Shown here piece by piece: positions 43,726 through 53,696 of a stretch of DNA of 64,000 nucleotides. The DNA is from Aeoliella straminimaris (GTDB taxonomy: Bacteria; Planctomycetota; Planctomycetia; Pirellulales; Lacipirellulaceae). Location of the stretch: NCBI RefSeq assembly GCF_024054565.1, contig NZ_JAMXLR010000023.1, forward strand, positions 1 through 64,000. Reading direction: 5' to 3'. The first letter of the stretch is position 1, and each line of letters opens with the position of its first letter. The position numbers were made by a program, and so were the translations under genes. Under the pieces are notes generated by a model. That model was given only the letters and a program-made list of their open reading frames with translations, had not been told where the DNA came from and made no database searches.

Positions 43726-44991
43726 CTACCAGTAACATTCCAAGCCGAAAATGCCACCATTGTAAAATGGGTCGCCAGTATAGGGAAAACGGCCCTCATC
43801 CGGCGAAAAATTCAGCTGATCGGGGGCAATGGCCACCGCCGAAACGTACATCATCTGCCAGCCCGCCTTCAGCGAGATGTTGGGACGCAGGTGATAGCGG
43901 CCGACCAGCTGCATTTCGCCGATAAAGCTGAGCGTGGTGTCCCGATTGTTGACACTGTAGCTGCTGTCCTCGTCGTTGGTGATGGTAAATCTGGACTTGG
44001 CCTTGACATCATTGATGTAGGGACCACCTTTGCCCATCAGTTCGACATTCCAGCGATCGCGTTCATACAACAGGCTGCAGCCAAGCTGCACTCCGAACAT
44101 GTCGTTGTTGGTCACGACGTGGTAGTTGCCATCTTCATTGGCGAAGGTCGAGATGTTCGTGGCACTCCAGTCCAGGGTGTCGACCAAGTCGAAGTAACGA
44201 AGTCCAAACAGGAACTGCTTGGTAAGGCCCTCGTTGGTGGTACGCACCCATTCGCCACCCGGTGTGAGCATCATGCGGTCGCGACGCAAGCGCTCTTTCA
44301 CACGATAGTTCACTTCGAAGCTGTTGAAGCGACTGTCGTAGTCGACCACCATCGATTCGGCGCCGTCGAATGCTGGATTGAAGTCCGAGATTCCCGTCGG
44401 CACGAACAGCGTTTGACCGTCTGTAGAGCTGGTCAGGGTGTCGTCCTGCGTCGACTCGCCACCACCGAAAGCGGTGAATTCGATCGTATGATCGCGATTT
44501 TCGACGTCGCGGAACAGGAAGCGGCCCAGCGTCAGACGTACGTTACCCGCGGCGCCCGGATCGGACCGCTTGAGCAACAGCTTACGCGTGGAGCCGCTGT
44601 CTTGCCCAAGTGTCATGTCGTCGCGTTTCCACATGCGATTCAGCACCACCGCTTCGATTTCGGTGTACCACCAACCGCGACGCAACCACGTGCCACTGCT
44701 GGCGGTGAGTGCCGGTTGGCAGCCCCACATGTCGCAGTTGGACTGATGCAGCGCATGGTAGTCGCCGTACTCGCCCATGGGTACCGATTCGGGACCGCTA
44801 GACAGGTCCTCTGGCACACCCAGTGGCGTGGAGTCCTCCATGCCTGGTGGGACTACCTCCATCGGTCCAGCCGACTCGGCAGGAGGTGTTATCGGGGGCA
44901 TCGTTAAATCCTGCGCGTAAATTGCACCGGAAGCCGCCACAGCGGCCAATGCCCAACAAATTCGAATTGATGCGAAGTTCTGCCTGGTCAC
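43726..44991 (-). CDS. BBP7-family outer membrane beta-barrel protein
   Basis: 421 aa with a GTG start. A signal peptide (about 1-26, ending AIYA) and a Pro-rich linker precede a beta-barrel-like body of alternating strands with many Y, W, F, D and N, ending in a C-terminal aromatic residue (GLECYW). The W-Y-TEIEAVVLNR opening and the closing IGEMQLVGRYHLRPNISLKA segment are typical of the planctomycete BBP7 (PF07585-type) family. Probable outer-membrane structural or pore protein. Confidence 0.85.
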   Translation of the reverse strand: MTRQNFASIRICWALAAVAASGAIYAQDLTMPPITPPAESAGPMEVVPPGMEDSTPLGVPEDLSSGPESVPMGEYGDYHALHQSNCDMWGCQPALTASSGTWLRRGWWYTEIEAVVLNRMWKRDDMTLGQDSGSTRKLLLKRSDPGAAGNVRLTLGRFLFRDVENRDHTIEFTAFGGGESTQDDTLTSSTDGQTLFVPTGISDFNPAFDGAESMVVDYDSRFNSFEVNYRVKERLRRDRMMLTPGGEWVRTTNEGLTKQFLFGLRYFDLVDTLDWSATNISTFANEDGNYHVVTNNDMFGVQLGCSLLYERDRWNVELMGKGGPYINDVKAKSRFTITNDEDSSYSVNNRDTTLSFIGEMQLVGRYHLRPNISLKAGWQMMYVSAVAIAPDQLNFSPDEGRFPYTGDPFYNGGIFGLECYW

Positions 44992-45301
44992 GGATTGATT
45001 CTCCTGTCGTCCCGTGCCCTAATTCAAATAGGCAAGCGATCGCCATCGACGGGTTTGACGACTCCGTTACGAGCCAACCGAATCGATGCTTGGGGCGATC
45101 GTTACCCCCCTGGGGACGCGCGGTGTGTCCACCTGTGGTGGTTCATCGTCCGATTGCCGCCCGCAATAAAGGAATTACTGTTAGAATCCGTCGAATCGGC
45201 ACCAACCGTACAATGCGCAGCGATTACCTCGATTGCGCAGACTGCCGTCTCCGCCCCGGTCTTCCACCGAACAACCAGCAACACTTCATAGGAGCTAACG
45301 C
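44992..45301. other. Divergent intergenic region
   Basis: 310 bp between the BBP7 gene (minus) and the transaldolase gene (plus). A TAGAAT box near 45183 could be the transaldolase -10; AGGAG precedes its ATG. No gene seen. Confidence 0.4.
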
Positions 45302-46360
45302 ATGTCTTCCCCACTCGAATCTCTGATTCATTGCGGCACGAAACTGTGGCTCGATTCCGTTGATCCTGATCTGGTGCAGAAAAATCGCGCGCTCGGTGCG
45401 ACCGGCGCGACATCCAATCCCATCATCATCGCCGATCTGGTGAAGACGGGCCGGTTTGACGAACAGCTTGGCTCGCTCATGGCCAGCGGTGATGCGACCG
45501 ACGCCGATATTGCCTGGTCGCTGACCGACCAGATCGTCTCGGACGCTGAGCGGGTGTTCGCGCCCGTCTGGCAAACCACCAGCGGCAACGACGGCTACGT
45601 GAGCTTCGAGCTCGATCCTTTGCTGGAAGATCCCGATCGCGATCTGCCACACGTCGACCGGGTGGAGCAGTATGTCGAACTGGGCAAGCGGTGGAGCAGC
45701 GAGCATCGCAACCGCATGATCAAGGTGCCAGCAACGCCAGCTGGTCTCGAGGCGCTGCAGCCTTTGGCGGCAGCTGGCGTGCCGCTGAACGTTACGCTCA
45801 TCTTCACCCAGCGGCAGTACCAGCAAGCGCGTGATGCCATTTGGCAGGGAGCGCAGCGTCGTCGGTCGCTGCAGTCGTTCAAGAGCGTGTACAGCATCTT
45901 CATTTCTCGGGTGGACGTTTACACGGAGAAACACGTGCCATCGCTCAGCGAGGCCGCACAGGGGCAGGTGGGCATCGTCAACGCCAAACGCCTGTGGGCC
46001 GACAACCAGCAGTTCTGGGGTGGCAAGGAAGCGCCGCTGCATCAGGAGATCGTATTTGCCAGCACTGGCAGCAAGAAGCCGGAAGACCCCGCATGGAAGT
46101 ACGTCGCGGCGCTGGCCGGCAGTGACATCCAGACCAATCCTCCGGCTACCAACGACGCGGTGCAGGAGAGTGGGCTCGAATTCACGCGGACCGTGGACCA
46201 GCTGCCCCCGCAGGCGGTGCTCGATGAGATCGACAAGCTGGTCGACATGCAAGAGCTGGAGAAAACGCTGATGTCCGAAGGCATCGCCAAGTTCGCCACC
46301 CCACAGAAGGCGCTGCTTGAGTTGATTGCGGACAAGCGCCGGCAGCTTGCCAGCACCTGA
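45302..46360 (+). CDS. Transaldolase family protein
   Basis: 352 aa. TIM-barrel transaldolase motifs: D18 in LWLDSVD, ATSNP near 36-40, and the Schiff-base lysine K141 in MIKVPAT, then LNVTLIFT. Transaldolase moves a dihydroxyacetone unit between sugar phosphates in the non-oxidative pentose phosphate pathway. The later [10 protein letters not shown] and NPPATNDAV segments fit the family's C-terminal half. It has its own promoter region and AGGAG before the start. The exact substrate class is not resolved. Confidence 0.9.
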   Translation: MSSPLESLIHCGTKLWLDSVDPDLVQKNRALGATGATSNPIIIADLVKTGRFDEQLGSLMASGDATDADIAWSLTDQIVSDAERVFAPVWQTTSGNDGYVSFELDPLLEDPDRDLPHVDRVEQYVELGKRWSSEHRNRMIKVPATPAGLEALQPLAAAGVPLNVTLIFTQRQYQQARDAIWQGAQRRRSLQSFKSVYSIFISRVDVYTEKHVPSLSEAAQGQVGIVNAKRLWADNQQFWGGKEAPLHQEIVFASTGSKKPEDPAWKYVAALAGSDIQTNPPATNDAVQESGLEFTRTVDQLPPQAVLDEIDKLVDMQELEKTLMSEGIAKFATPQKALLELIADKRRQLAST

Positions 46361-46462
46361 TTCCAAACACTGCAGGGCCGCGAAGCGGTCCGTGTTTTGG
46401 TGCGAAAATCGTTACAAGTTGCAGGATTGGCCGGCTGGCGACCGATACGTGGTGATGGATAC

Positions 46463-46491
46463 TTGACTTTGTTTAGCAACTTACATAACAT
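46463..46491 (+). promoter_or_regulatory. Promoter for cysH
   Basis: TTGACT (46463-46468), a 17-base spacer, TAACAT (46486-46491). The predicted start near 46498 leaves about 44 bases of leader. The Rrf2 regulator downstream is a candidate controller. Confidence 0.5.
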
Positions 46492-46541
46492 TCTGCCGAG
46501 GTCGCCGTTCCGGCGCCTGTTTTTTGCTCCGAGGTCCCGTT

Positions 46542-47324
46542 ATGGCCACCAGCACCAGCGAGTTACCTGTTGTTATGCCCACCGCATCCCCTTCTGCCGT
46601 TGAGCCCACCCCCGAGCTGTTGGCCGAATTGGCCGAGGCGAGCGCGAAGCTGGAGACCGCTACGCCGGAGGAGATTGTGGCCTGGGCGGCGGAGCGATTC
46701 GGCAACGGCCTGACCATGGCCACGGCCTTCGGCCCCGAGGGCTGCCTGATTCTGTCGATCCTTGCTCAGGTAGCGCCGCAGACCTACGTATTCAATCTCG
46801 ACACGGGGTATCAGTTTCAGGCCACACTCGACCTGCGTGATCGGATCGCCGAGAAGTACGGCCTGGAAGTCGACATGCTGCAGCCGGAGCTCACGGTACC
46901 CGAGTACGAGGCCGCGCACGGCGGGCCGCTGTACCAGACCAATCCCAATCAGTGTTGCTTCGATCGCAAGATCAAACTGTTGCACCGCGGCCTCGCCGGA
47001 CGATCCGCTTGGATGAGCGGCATTCGTCGCGACCAGAGTGCCGATCGTGCGCAGTCGGCCATCGTGGGGTGGGACAAGAAATTCAATCTGGTAAAGATCA
47101 GCCCCCTCGCGAATGCCACCAAGAAAGACGTCTGGGCTCGGATCGTCAAAGAAGGCGTGCCTTACAATCCGATGCACGACCAAGGCTATCCCAGCATCGG
47201 CTGCTGGCCCTGCACGCGCGCGGTGACGGATGGCGAAGCCGATGAACGGGCCGGACGATGGAGCGGCACCGCCAAGACCGAGTGTGGTTTGCATTCGGTC
47301 GAGCAGCAGGGCAGTGGTATCTAA
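46542..47324 (+). CDS. cysH: Phosphoadenylyl/adenylyl-sulfate reductase CysH
   Basis: 260 aa from ATG 46542. A PP-loop-type nucleotide-binding fold with LDTGYQF (86-92) and the cysteine pairs CC (138-139) and CWPC (221-224) that hold a 4Fe-4S cluster in the APS-reducing branch; catalytic Cys in ECGLH (247-251). It reduces activated sulfate to sulfite with thioredoxin in cysteine synthesis. The cluster cysteines indicate APS as the likely substrate despite the CysH name. Followed at 138 bp by an Rrf2 regulator. Confidence 0.93.
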   Translation: MATSTSELPVVMPTASPSAVEPTPELLAELAEASAKLETATPEEIVAWAAERFGNGLTMATAFGPEGCLILSILAQVAPQTYVFNLDTGYQFQATLDLRDRIAEKYGLEVDMLQPELTVPEYEAAHGGPLYQTNPNQCCFDRKIKLLHRGLAGRSAWMSGIRRDQSADRAQSAIVGWDKKFNLVKISPLANATKKDVWARIVKEGVPYNPMHDQGYPSIGCWPCTRAVTDGEADERAGRWSGTAKTECGLHSVEQQGSGI

Positions 47325-47462
47325 GCAAGCCGGAATGGTGGTAATCCTCTCCAGAAATCAATGCTCATTGGCCAAACTGGTAAGTAAGGTAGTAGGTGAG
47401 TCCCGTTCACCCCCGGACTTCCAACTACGGACCGACTCACTTTCTAACCCACGCACCTCGTA

Positions 47463-47888
47463 GTGAAACTCTCCGCGAAAACCGAATATGGCTGCCTGGC
47501 GATGTTGCACCTGGCGGAACAGCATCCGCAGGGCGAGCCCGTGCAAATACGCCGGGTGGCTGCCGAGCACGGCATTCCATCACGGTTTCTGGTGCAGATC
47601 TTGTTGGAGCTGAAGCGTGCCGGGCTGGTGCACAGTACACGCGGCGCGGCGGGCGGTTATCAGCTGGCCCGTGCTCCGGAGGAAATTAGCCTGGGCGAAG
47701 TGATCGCCGTCCTCGAAGGCAGCGATTCGCCGCCCACCGAAGAGGCGAAACGCGATGGGCTCCGCGGCGCCCTCTATTCTGCGTGCCGGGAGGCACAAGC
47801 CGCCCAGCAGGAGCGACTCGAGGGAATATCTCTGGCCGACCTGCTGGAATATGCCGGAGGAGGTTGCGAGCCGATGTGGTACATCTAG
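47463..47888 (+). CDS. Rrf2-family transcriptional regulator
   Basis: 141 aa with a GTG start. Rrf2 winged helix: KLSAKTEYGCLAMLHLAEQ, then RRVAAEHGIPSRFLVQILLE and the GAAGGYQLAR wing, a very clear family match. The usual three-cysteine Fe-S cluster of IscR is not present in the loop; Cys residues at about 108 and 136 are isolated. Position after cysH suggests control of sulfur assimilation, as for CymR-type members; this is inference. Confidence 0.92.
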   Translation: MKLSAKTEYGCLAMLHLAEQHPQGEPVQIRRVAAEHGIPSRFLVQILLELKRAGLVHSTRGAAGGYQLARAPEEISLGEVIAVLEGSDSPPTEEAKRDGLRGALYSACREAQAAQQERLEGISLADLLEYAGGGCEPMWYI

Positions 47889-47972
47889 CAACGAATCTCT
47901 GTTGATTTTGGGGCGTAAATCACCAATAGTGATGGCACGAAATTCAAATTCCAGGGGCCGGGAGCACCACCT

Positions 47973-49067
47973 ATGCATCGAACGCTTGCTGTTTCGTCTG
48001 CTCTGTTACTGGCTAGTGTGGCCTGCTCGCCAGTGGCCCAAGGCTGTTCGGCCGTCCTGCTGCAATTGGCCAACCGGCCGGTCATGGCGCGGAACTACGA
48101 CTGGCATATTGGCAACGCGCTGCTAATGATCAATCAGCCTGGAATTGCCAAGCGGGCCTTGGCTTTCGACAATCCGGCCGAGTGGACCAGCAAGTACGGC
48201 AGCGTCACCGTCAATCAGTATGGTCGTGAACTGCCAGTGGACGGAATCAACCAACAGGGGCTGGCGATTGCCGTGCTGTGGTTGGATGAGACCGAGTATC
48301 CGGCCGTCGACGAACGACCGTCGGTGAGCGCCGCTCAGTGGGTGCAGTATCAACTCGATACGGCTTCGTCCGTCGCGGAGGTGGTCGAAAGCGACAACAA
48401 GATTCGCATCAATTCGTTCGGCGGTGTGAAAGTGCACTACTTTGTGAGCGACGCGACGGGTGATTGTGCCGTGATTGAGTTCATTAAAGGTCGCCTGGTC
48501 GTACATCGAGGTGACGGCCTGCAGTATCCTCAGATCACCAACGACACCTGCGCTGAGTGCCTGCGGCAGATTGGGACTTATCAGGGATTCGGTGGAAGCG
48601 AGGCAATTCCCCGCGATAACCATTCCATGAGCCGCTATGCACGACTGGCTCGAGCGGCCCAACAGGCCGAGGCCGATCGCGGCGAGGCACATGAACTGGC
48701 GTTCGATACGATTCGCACCGTCAGTCACAGGTCGACGCGCTGGCAGATCGTCTACGACCTGCAGTCCAAGAAGATGTACCTTCGCACACAACAGCAACCG
48801 ACAGATCGTGTCATCGATCTAGGGCAGTGCCAATTCGACCCAGCCCGTCCCGCCAGAGTACTGGACATCGAGACCCCGCTGCGTGGGAACGTGGTGAGTA
48901 AGTTTCGCGACTACACGCGCGAAGCAAATAAACGCCTCATCGAGCAGTCGGTGGCCGCCACCAGCTTTACGCGCGATATGCCCACAGCAATTGTGCAGAT
49001 GGTGATCGACTACCCCGACCACGCCTGCACACCGATCGCCGCCGAAGTGTCCGAGGCGGCGCGATAA
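47973..49067 (+). CDS. Linear amide C-N hydrolase (choloylglycine hydrolase family, Ntn fold)
   Basis: 364 aa. The signal peptide (1-24, ending VAQG) is followed directly by C25 in GCSAVLL, so cleavage would expose the N-terminal nucleophile of an Ntn hydrolase. Family motifs follow: R-N-Y-D-W near 40-44, GINQQGLAIAVLWLD, and N residues near 192-220. Members hydrolyse bile-salt, penicillin or other linear amides, including acyl-homoserine lactones; the natural substrate here is unknown. Exported location is likely. Confidence 0.87.
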   Translation: MHRTLAVSSALLLASVACSPVAQGCSAVLLQLANRPVMARNYDWHIGNALLMINQPGIAKRALAFDNPAEWTSKYGSVTVNQYGRELPVDGINQQGLAIAVLWLDETEYPAVDERPSVSAAQWVQYQLDTASSVAEVVESDNKIRINSFGGVKVHYFVSDATGDCAVIEFIKGRLVVHRGDGLQYPQITNDTCAECLRQIGTYQGFGGSEAIPRDNHSMSRYARLARAAQQAEADRGEAHELAFDTIRTVSHRSTRWQIVYDLQSKKMYLRTQQQPTDRVIDLGQCQFDPARPARVLDIETPLRGNVVSKFRDYTREANKRLIEQSVAATSFTRDMPTAIVQMVIDYPDHACTPIAAEVSEAAR

Positions 49068-49079
49068 CGTTCCGCCGCG

Positions 49080-50207
49080 TTACGGCAGGTTACGCTCGAA
49101 CAGCCGGTAAGTCTTATAGCGAATGGCGCCAGCTTTTTCCAGCGTCTTACGCGACAGGTCATTCGACTCCAGCACCCAGGAAAACTCGGCTTCTGTGACG
49201 CCGTGTTTCAGTACCGGTTCGATCAGCCCTCGCGCAAGCGAGATGCCGACCCCCCAGCTTTGGTACTCGGGAATTACGTTGGCACTGATCACCCGCATGC
49301 GAGTAATCTCATTGCGCCGCCTGAGCAGTTTCAGAAAGCCAAAGGGCAAGAGCCGTCCGTTGATCTCTCGGATTCGCTCGTTGTAGTCTAGCAGACCGAA
49401 GATCACGCCGATCGGCTTTCCTCGGACTTCGGCAACCAGTGTCATGTCGGGCACGATCATGTGCCGCAGTTGGCTGGCCGTCGAGGCGACTTCTGCCTCC
49501 GACAGGGGAACGAATCCCCAGGTGGCCGACAGGGCCTCGTTGTAGATGTTCAGGAACATCTCGACTTCTTGGCGGAATTTCTTGCGATCCATCTGCCGCA
49601 AAGTGATGCCGAACCGTTCGCGGATGCCTTCGTCAATCACCCGATGCTTGTCATCCATCTGTGACAGCATGCCGACGTGTCCCCAGAAGGCGAACAGGTC
49701 GTGCGCCTTCTCGAAGCCGGCGGCCCTGATCAGTTGTTCGTAGTACGGCTGATTGTAAGTCATCATGAACATGGGGGGCTTATCGAAGCCGTCGACCAAT
49801 AGACCCCATTCGTAGTTGATCGATGGATTGCATGGGCCGCGAACGGAAGTCATGTCGCGATCGGCCAGCCACTTGGCGGCCGCCTCGAACAGCGGCGCCG
49901 ACACTTCGAGGTCGTCTTCCGACTCGAAGAAGCCAAAGAAGCCCAGCTTGTCCTTGTGCCACTGGTTGTGGGCGTGATTCACGATGGCTGCGATCCGCCC
50001 ACAGGTTTCTCCACCACGCTGAGCGAGGAACGTCTGCACCTCGGCGGCCTGGTAGAACGGGTGCCGGCGATAGCCGAGCAGCCCCCGTTGCTCGTGAATG
50101 AGCGGCGGGATCCAGTTTTCGTCGTCTCGGTACAAACGCCATGGCAGATCGACGAATTCACGCTGCTCACGGCGGGTGGAAACGGGTATGATGCGTACTT
50201 CGGACAT
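49080..50207 (-). CDS. GNAT-like N-acetyltransferase family protein
   Basis: 375 aa from ATG 50207. The C-terminal half has a GNAT-like fold: a strand with VAEVRGKPIGVIFGLLDYNE, then a P-E-Y-Q-S-W-G-V-G-I-S-L helix resembling the acetyl-CoA loop, and FSWVLESNDLSRKTLEKAGA, a very typical GNAT ending. The N-terminal half (FVDLPWRLYRDDENWIPPLI) matches a large family of similar bacterial proteins. Substrate unknown. Confidence 0.8.
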   Translation of the reverse strand: MSEVRIIPVSTRREQREFVDLPWRLYRDDENWIPPLIHEQRGLLGYRRHPFYQAAEVQTFLAQRGGETCGRIAAIVNHAHNQWHKDKLGFFGFFESEDDLEVSAPLFEAAAKWLADRDMTSVRGPCNPSINYEWGLLVDGFDKPPMFMMTYNQPYYEQLIRAAGFEKAHDLFAFWGHVGMLSQMDDKHRVIDEGIRERFGITLRQMDRKKFRQEVEMFLNIYNEALSATWGFVPLSEAEVASTASQLRHMIVPDMTLVAEVRGKPIGVIFGLLDYNERIREINGRLLPFGFLKLLRRRNEITRMRVISANVIPEYQSWGVGISLARGLIEPVLKHGVTEAEFSWVLESNDLSRKTLEKAGAIRYKTYRLFERNLP

Positions 50208-50266
50208 GGGGCGAAGTGTAGACGCCCTACGCAATTCGCGAAACATCAGCTCCTGCCCTGGTTGCC

Positions 50267-51271
50267 ATGCCTCGCTGTCTCATCACCGGCGCAACGGGAT
50301 TTATCGGGCCCCGGCTGGTGCAAGTGCTGCAAGCAGCGGGGGGAGAAATCCGCTGCCTGACGCGTCCCACCGCCGATGTTTCGCGTCTAAAGGCCCTGGG
50401 GGTCGAACTAGCCACTGGTGATGTTACCGACCCCGAGTCGCTGCCTTCGGCAGTCCGCGACGTGGATTTTGTGTTCCATTTGGCCGGACGGACGTTTGCC
50501 CCCAATTACGATGAGTTCACGAAAGTGAACGAAACGGGCTGCGCAAATGTGTCCGCTGCGTGCGCGGCCGAGTCGAATCCTCCAGTTCTAGTAGTAGTTA
50601 GTTCGCTAGCAGCGGCCGGGCCTTCGCCTGCGGGACGTGCCCTCAACGAAAAGGATGCACCCGAGCCGATTTCCAACTACGGTCGTAGTAAGCTAGCTGG
50701 CGAGTTGGCCGCCCGCGAATGGGCGGCTGAGGTGCCGACCACCATCGTTCGCCCGCCGGTGGTGTTTGGTCCGGGCGACCGTGCCGGGTTGGTGCTAGTA
50801 CGTAGCCTGCAAAAAACAGGAGTCCACGTGGTGCATCGGCCAGGATTGCCGCTGTCGTTGGTGCATGCCGACGACCTGGCTGCGGCCTTGCTGTTGGCCG
50901 CGCGGTATGGTGAGCGACTCGACCCCACCGATCCCAGGTCGAGCGGTGTGTACTACGCGGCCGATCCGGTGCCGTCGTCGTACACCGAAATGGGACACAT
51001 GATCGGCGAGGCCTTGGGACGCCAGATTCGCATACTCCGGGTTCGCAAGTGGGCTCTGGCCTTGGCCGCCACTTTTGGTGAACTCGGCGGGCGAATCCGC
51101 GGTAAGCAGTCGCCACTGAACTGGGACAAAATGTGCGAGGGCACCGCCAGCGGTTGGGTCGCGTCGCCAGCCAAACTGGTTAGCCAAACGAACTTCGTTC
51201 CCGCCGCGCCACTGCCTGAACGATACCTGCAGACCATCGAGTGGTATCGCCAGGAAGGGTGGATCAAATAG
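50267..51271 (+). CDS. NAD-dependent epimerase/dehydratase (extended SDR)
   Basis: 334 aa. Rossmann N-terminus with GATGFIG (7-13), D-V-T-D near 52-55, and catalytic Y-x-x-x-K in YGRSK (about 147-151) with an upstream Ser in VVSSLAAAG. This is the extended SDR plan for nucleotide-sugar or sterol-type substrates; the substrate is not predictable. It diverges from the GNAT gene and is followed by the sulfatase after 26 bases. Confidence 0.9.
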   Translation: MPRCLITGATGFIGPRLVQVLQAAGGEIRCLTRPTADVSRLKALGVELATGDVTDPESLPSAVRDVDFVFHLAGRTFAPNYDEFTKVNETGCANVSAACAAESNPPVLVVVSSLAAAGPSPAGRALNEKDAPEPISNYGRSKLAGELAAREWAAEVPTTIVRPPVVFGPGDRAGLVLVRSLQKTGVHVVHRPGLPLSLVHADDLAAALLLAARYGERLDPTDPRSSGVYYAADPVPSSYTEMGHMIGEALGRQIRILRVRKWALALAATFGELGGRIRGKQSPLNWDKMCEGTASGWVASPAKLVSQTNFVPAAPLPERYLQTIEWYRQEGWIK

Positions 51272-51297
51272 AGACACGCATCATAGGAGTTGAGTCG

Positions 51298-52710
51298 ATG
51301 AAGTTGGGATGTCTTCGTGCGTTTGCGTTGCTGTTGCTTCTCGCTGCTCCTGCCACGGCGGCCGAGCGGATGAACTTGTTGTTCATCACCGTGGACGACA
51401 TGAACTGCGATTCGGTGGGGGCTTTTGGATGCGAGCTGGAAGGCATCACACCAAACATCGATCGGCTGGCCAGCGAGGGCATGGCGTTCGATCGCGGCTT
51501 TGTGAACATCGCCATCTGCCAACCAACGCGGGCGGTGTGGATGACGGGGCGATACCCGCACCGCAACGGTGCGCTGGGATTCGACCCGATTAACGCGGAC
51601 GTGCCGACCCTGCCTGAAGCCCTCCAGGAGGCCGGGTACTACAACGCGCTGATTGGCAAGACAAATCACGTAGTGCCGACCCGGGCGGACTCGTTCGATT
51701 TGAAAGTCAACCAGCGCGACTTGGGGCATGGCCGCAGCGAGTCGCACTACGTCGAGGCGGTTCAGCGTGCCATGGCCGAGGCGAAAGAGGCCAGCAAGCC
51801 GTGGTTCATCATGGCGAACTTGCACGACCCACATCGGCCGTTTGCCGGCAGCAAGCAGGAAAAGTACCGCCCACGGCCGGCCGTCACCCGCACGATCACT
51901 CCGCAGCAGGCGGAGGTTCCCGCCTTTCTTCCCGACTTGCCGCCGGTGCGGCGCGAGATGGCCGAGTACTTCACCTCGGTGCATCGGGCGGACGACATCG
52001 TGGGCGCGATTCTCGACGAGCTGAAGCAGGCGGGGCTGGCCGATCGAACGGTCGTGCTATTTATGAGCGACCACGGGATGCCGCTGCCATTCGCGAAAAC
52101 CAACTGCTACTACCACTCGAATCATACGCCCTGGATTGTACGCTGGCCGGGCGTCACCACGCCGGGAAGCCGCGATGCGGAGCATTTCGTCAGTGGGGTC
52201 GATGTGGCGCCCACGTTGCTCGCAGCGGCCGGCTTGGAGAATCTGCCCGATACCGACGGAAGCTCCATCGTGCCGCTGCTCGAGGGACGGCAGCAGCCCG
52301 AGCGAAACGGAGTGTTTACCATGATCAACACCACCAGTGGCAAAAACGCGTACACCATGCGGGGAGTGCAGGACGGGCAATATCTCTACATCTGGAATGG
52401 GTGGGCCGATGGCCACACTCGTTTCCGCAACGAGTCGCAAAGCGGCCGCTCGATGCGTGCCATGGTGGCGGCCGCCAAGAACAATCCGGACATTGCCGCC
52501 CGAGTGCAGCACTTTCTCTATCGCACCACCGAGGAGATGTACGACCTCGAAAACGACCCCGATTGCCTGGTGAACTTGATTGCGGAGCCCAACGATCAGT
52601 ACACACCACGCGCCACCGCCATGTCGAAACGGCTGTGGCATTGGATGCGAGACACGAACGACCCCGCCCGCGAGCAGTTCGAGCAGCAAGTGGAGTTGGC
52701 GCTGGACTGA
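51298..52710 (+). CDS. Sulfatase, exported
   Basis: 470 aa from ATG 51298, with a signal peptide (about 1-22). Type I sulfatase signature C74-Q-P-T-R78 followed by AVWMTGRYPHRNG; the Cys would be converted to formylglycine. Metal ligands are visible as DD (33-34) and DHGMPLP in the middle. The enzyme removes sulfate esters, and planctomycetes carry many for algal polysaccharides. It is 26 bp after the epimerase gene and probably co-transcribed. Target sugar unknown. Confidence 0.95.
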   Translation: MKLGCLRAFALLLLLAAPATAAERMNLLFITVDDMNCDSVGAFGCELEGITPNIDRLASEGMAFDRGFVNIAICQPTRAVWMTGRYPHRNGALGFDPINADVPTLPEALQEAGYYNALIGKTNHVVPTRADSFDLKVNQRDLGHGRSESHYVEAVQRAMAEAKEASKPWFIMANLHDPHRPFAGSKQEKYRPRPAVTRTITPQQAEVPAFLPDLPPVRREMAEYFTSVHRADDIVGAILDELKQAGLADRTVVLFMSDHGMPLPFAKTNCYYHSNHTPWIVRWPGVTTPGSRDAEHFVSGVDVAPTLLAAAGLENLPDTDGSSIVPLLEGRQQPERNGVFTMINTTSGKNAYTMRGVQDGQYLYIWNGWADGHTRFRNESQSGRSMRAMVAAAKNNPDIAARVQHFLYRTTEEMYDLENDPDCLVNLIAEPNDQYTPRATAMSKRLWHWMRDTNDPAREQFEQQVELALD

Positions 52711-52769
52711 ATTAGAGTGGAATCGCACCGGAGGCTGCTGCCTTCACGGCACGGGGACGAATCGCCCTT

Positions 52770-53696
52770 CTACTCGTCGTCCGACTCTTCCGGATCGCGA
52801 CTGAACGCGTAGTCGGGATTTTCGCGGTCAAAGTCCTTGTCCAGCAGTCCGACGTTCAAGTCGACATCGGTGTAGATGTACTCTTCCAACAGCAGTGGTT
52901 TGCCGCCCGCCTCACGGGGCCAGTAGAACGAGGCGTAGCCAACGGGAATCTTGTCCTTGTCGTCGACAAACACCATCGCCTTGTGGAAGGTGAAGTGATC
53001 GCGCTCGACGGGATGAACCACTTCGATACGGGTGCAGGTTCGTTCGTCGACCTTGGCTCCCTTGTAGAACGTCACTTCGCACTCGTCGTACTGCATGTCG
53101 TTCTCAATCACTTCGATCAGTCGCTGGACCAGGCGTTTGAAGCCGACATCGGTAATTGGATAGCGATTCTCCCGCATCGCCAGGCGACTGTCGGGTTTGA
53201 TGTACGTGGTCATGTAGGCCATGCGCTGACCGCCCCGGCGTACCAGCACACGGCCACCGTGGCTGCCATCGATGAACAGTGCCGCTCGGCCTTCCACCGA
53301 GGCCGGTTTGTCGAACTGCAAGTAAACGCTGAACGGTGTTTGGGCGTCGCCCTCGGCTTGTTGCTCGTGGCGAACCTTGGCGTTGATGAATTCGTACTTG
53401 CCCAATTTCCCGGCGATGCGTTCGCGACGCACGATCTTGCAGGTGTAGTCGTCGATGTTCTTCTCGATCGACTCCAGCGAGTCTTCCGCCAGCACCAGGG
53501 CAGGGTAGAGCGGGTGGTCGGTGCGCCGAGCCGATTGCTTGGGAAACGGCGCCGTAAACGACGCCAGTTTTTCGGCCGGCTCGTTCTTCTTGCCTTTGCT
53601 GGCCTGCTGCTCTTCGGCTTGTACGGCCGCGTTGCTGCATGTGGTCGCTACAACCAGTGCAAATGATACCAGCCAAGCGTTCCTACGACGTGCCAT
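52770..53696 (-). CDS. DUF1571 protein, exported
   Basis: 308 aa from ATG 53696, which has GGAGGAGG about 9 bases upstream; the frame is open further but without support. Signal peptide (about 1-28), then a basic linker and the DUF1571 domain: IDDYTCKIVRRERI near 82-95, VYLQFDKPASVEGR, and W-P-x-x-GG near the end. DUF1571 is a planctomycete-typical periplasmic or surface family of unknown function. The C-terminus is acidic. Confidence 0.85.
   Translation of the reverse strand: MARRRNAWLVSFALVVATTCSNAAVQAEEQQASKGKKNEPAEKLASFTAPFPKQSARRTDHPLYPALVLAEDSLESIEKNIDDYTCKIVRRERIAGKLGKYEFINAKVRHEQQAEGDAQTPFSVYLQFDKPASVEGRAALFIDGSHGGRVLVRRGGQRMAYMTTYIKPDSRLAMRENRYPITDVGFKRLVQRLIEVIENDMQYDECEVTFYKGAKVDERTCTRIEVVHPVERDHFTFHKAMVFVDDKDKIPVGYASFYWPREAGGKPLLLEEYIYTDVDLNVGLLDKDFDRENPDYAFSRDPEESDDE

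Noticed and set aside
43708..44907. 399-aa plus-strand open frame
   Set aside because: Antisense to the BBP7 gene; no recognisable domain.
45224..46366. 380-aa minus-strand open frame
   Set aside because: Antisense to transaldolase, whose active-site lysine motif is clear.
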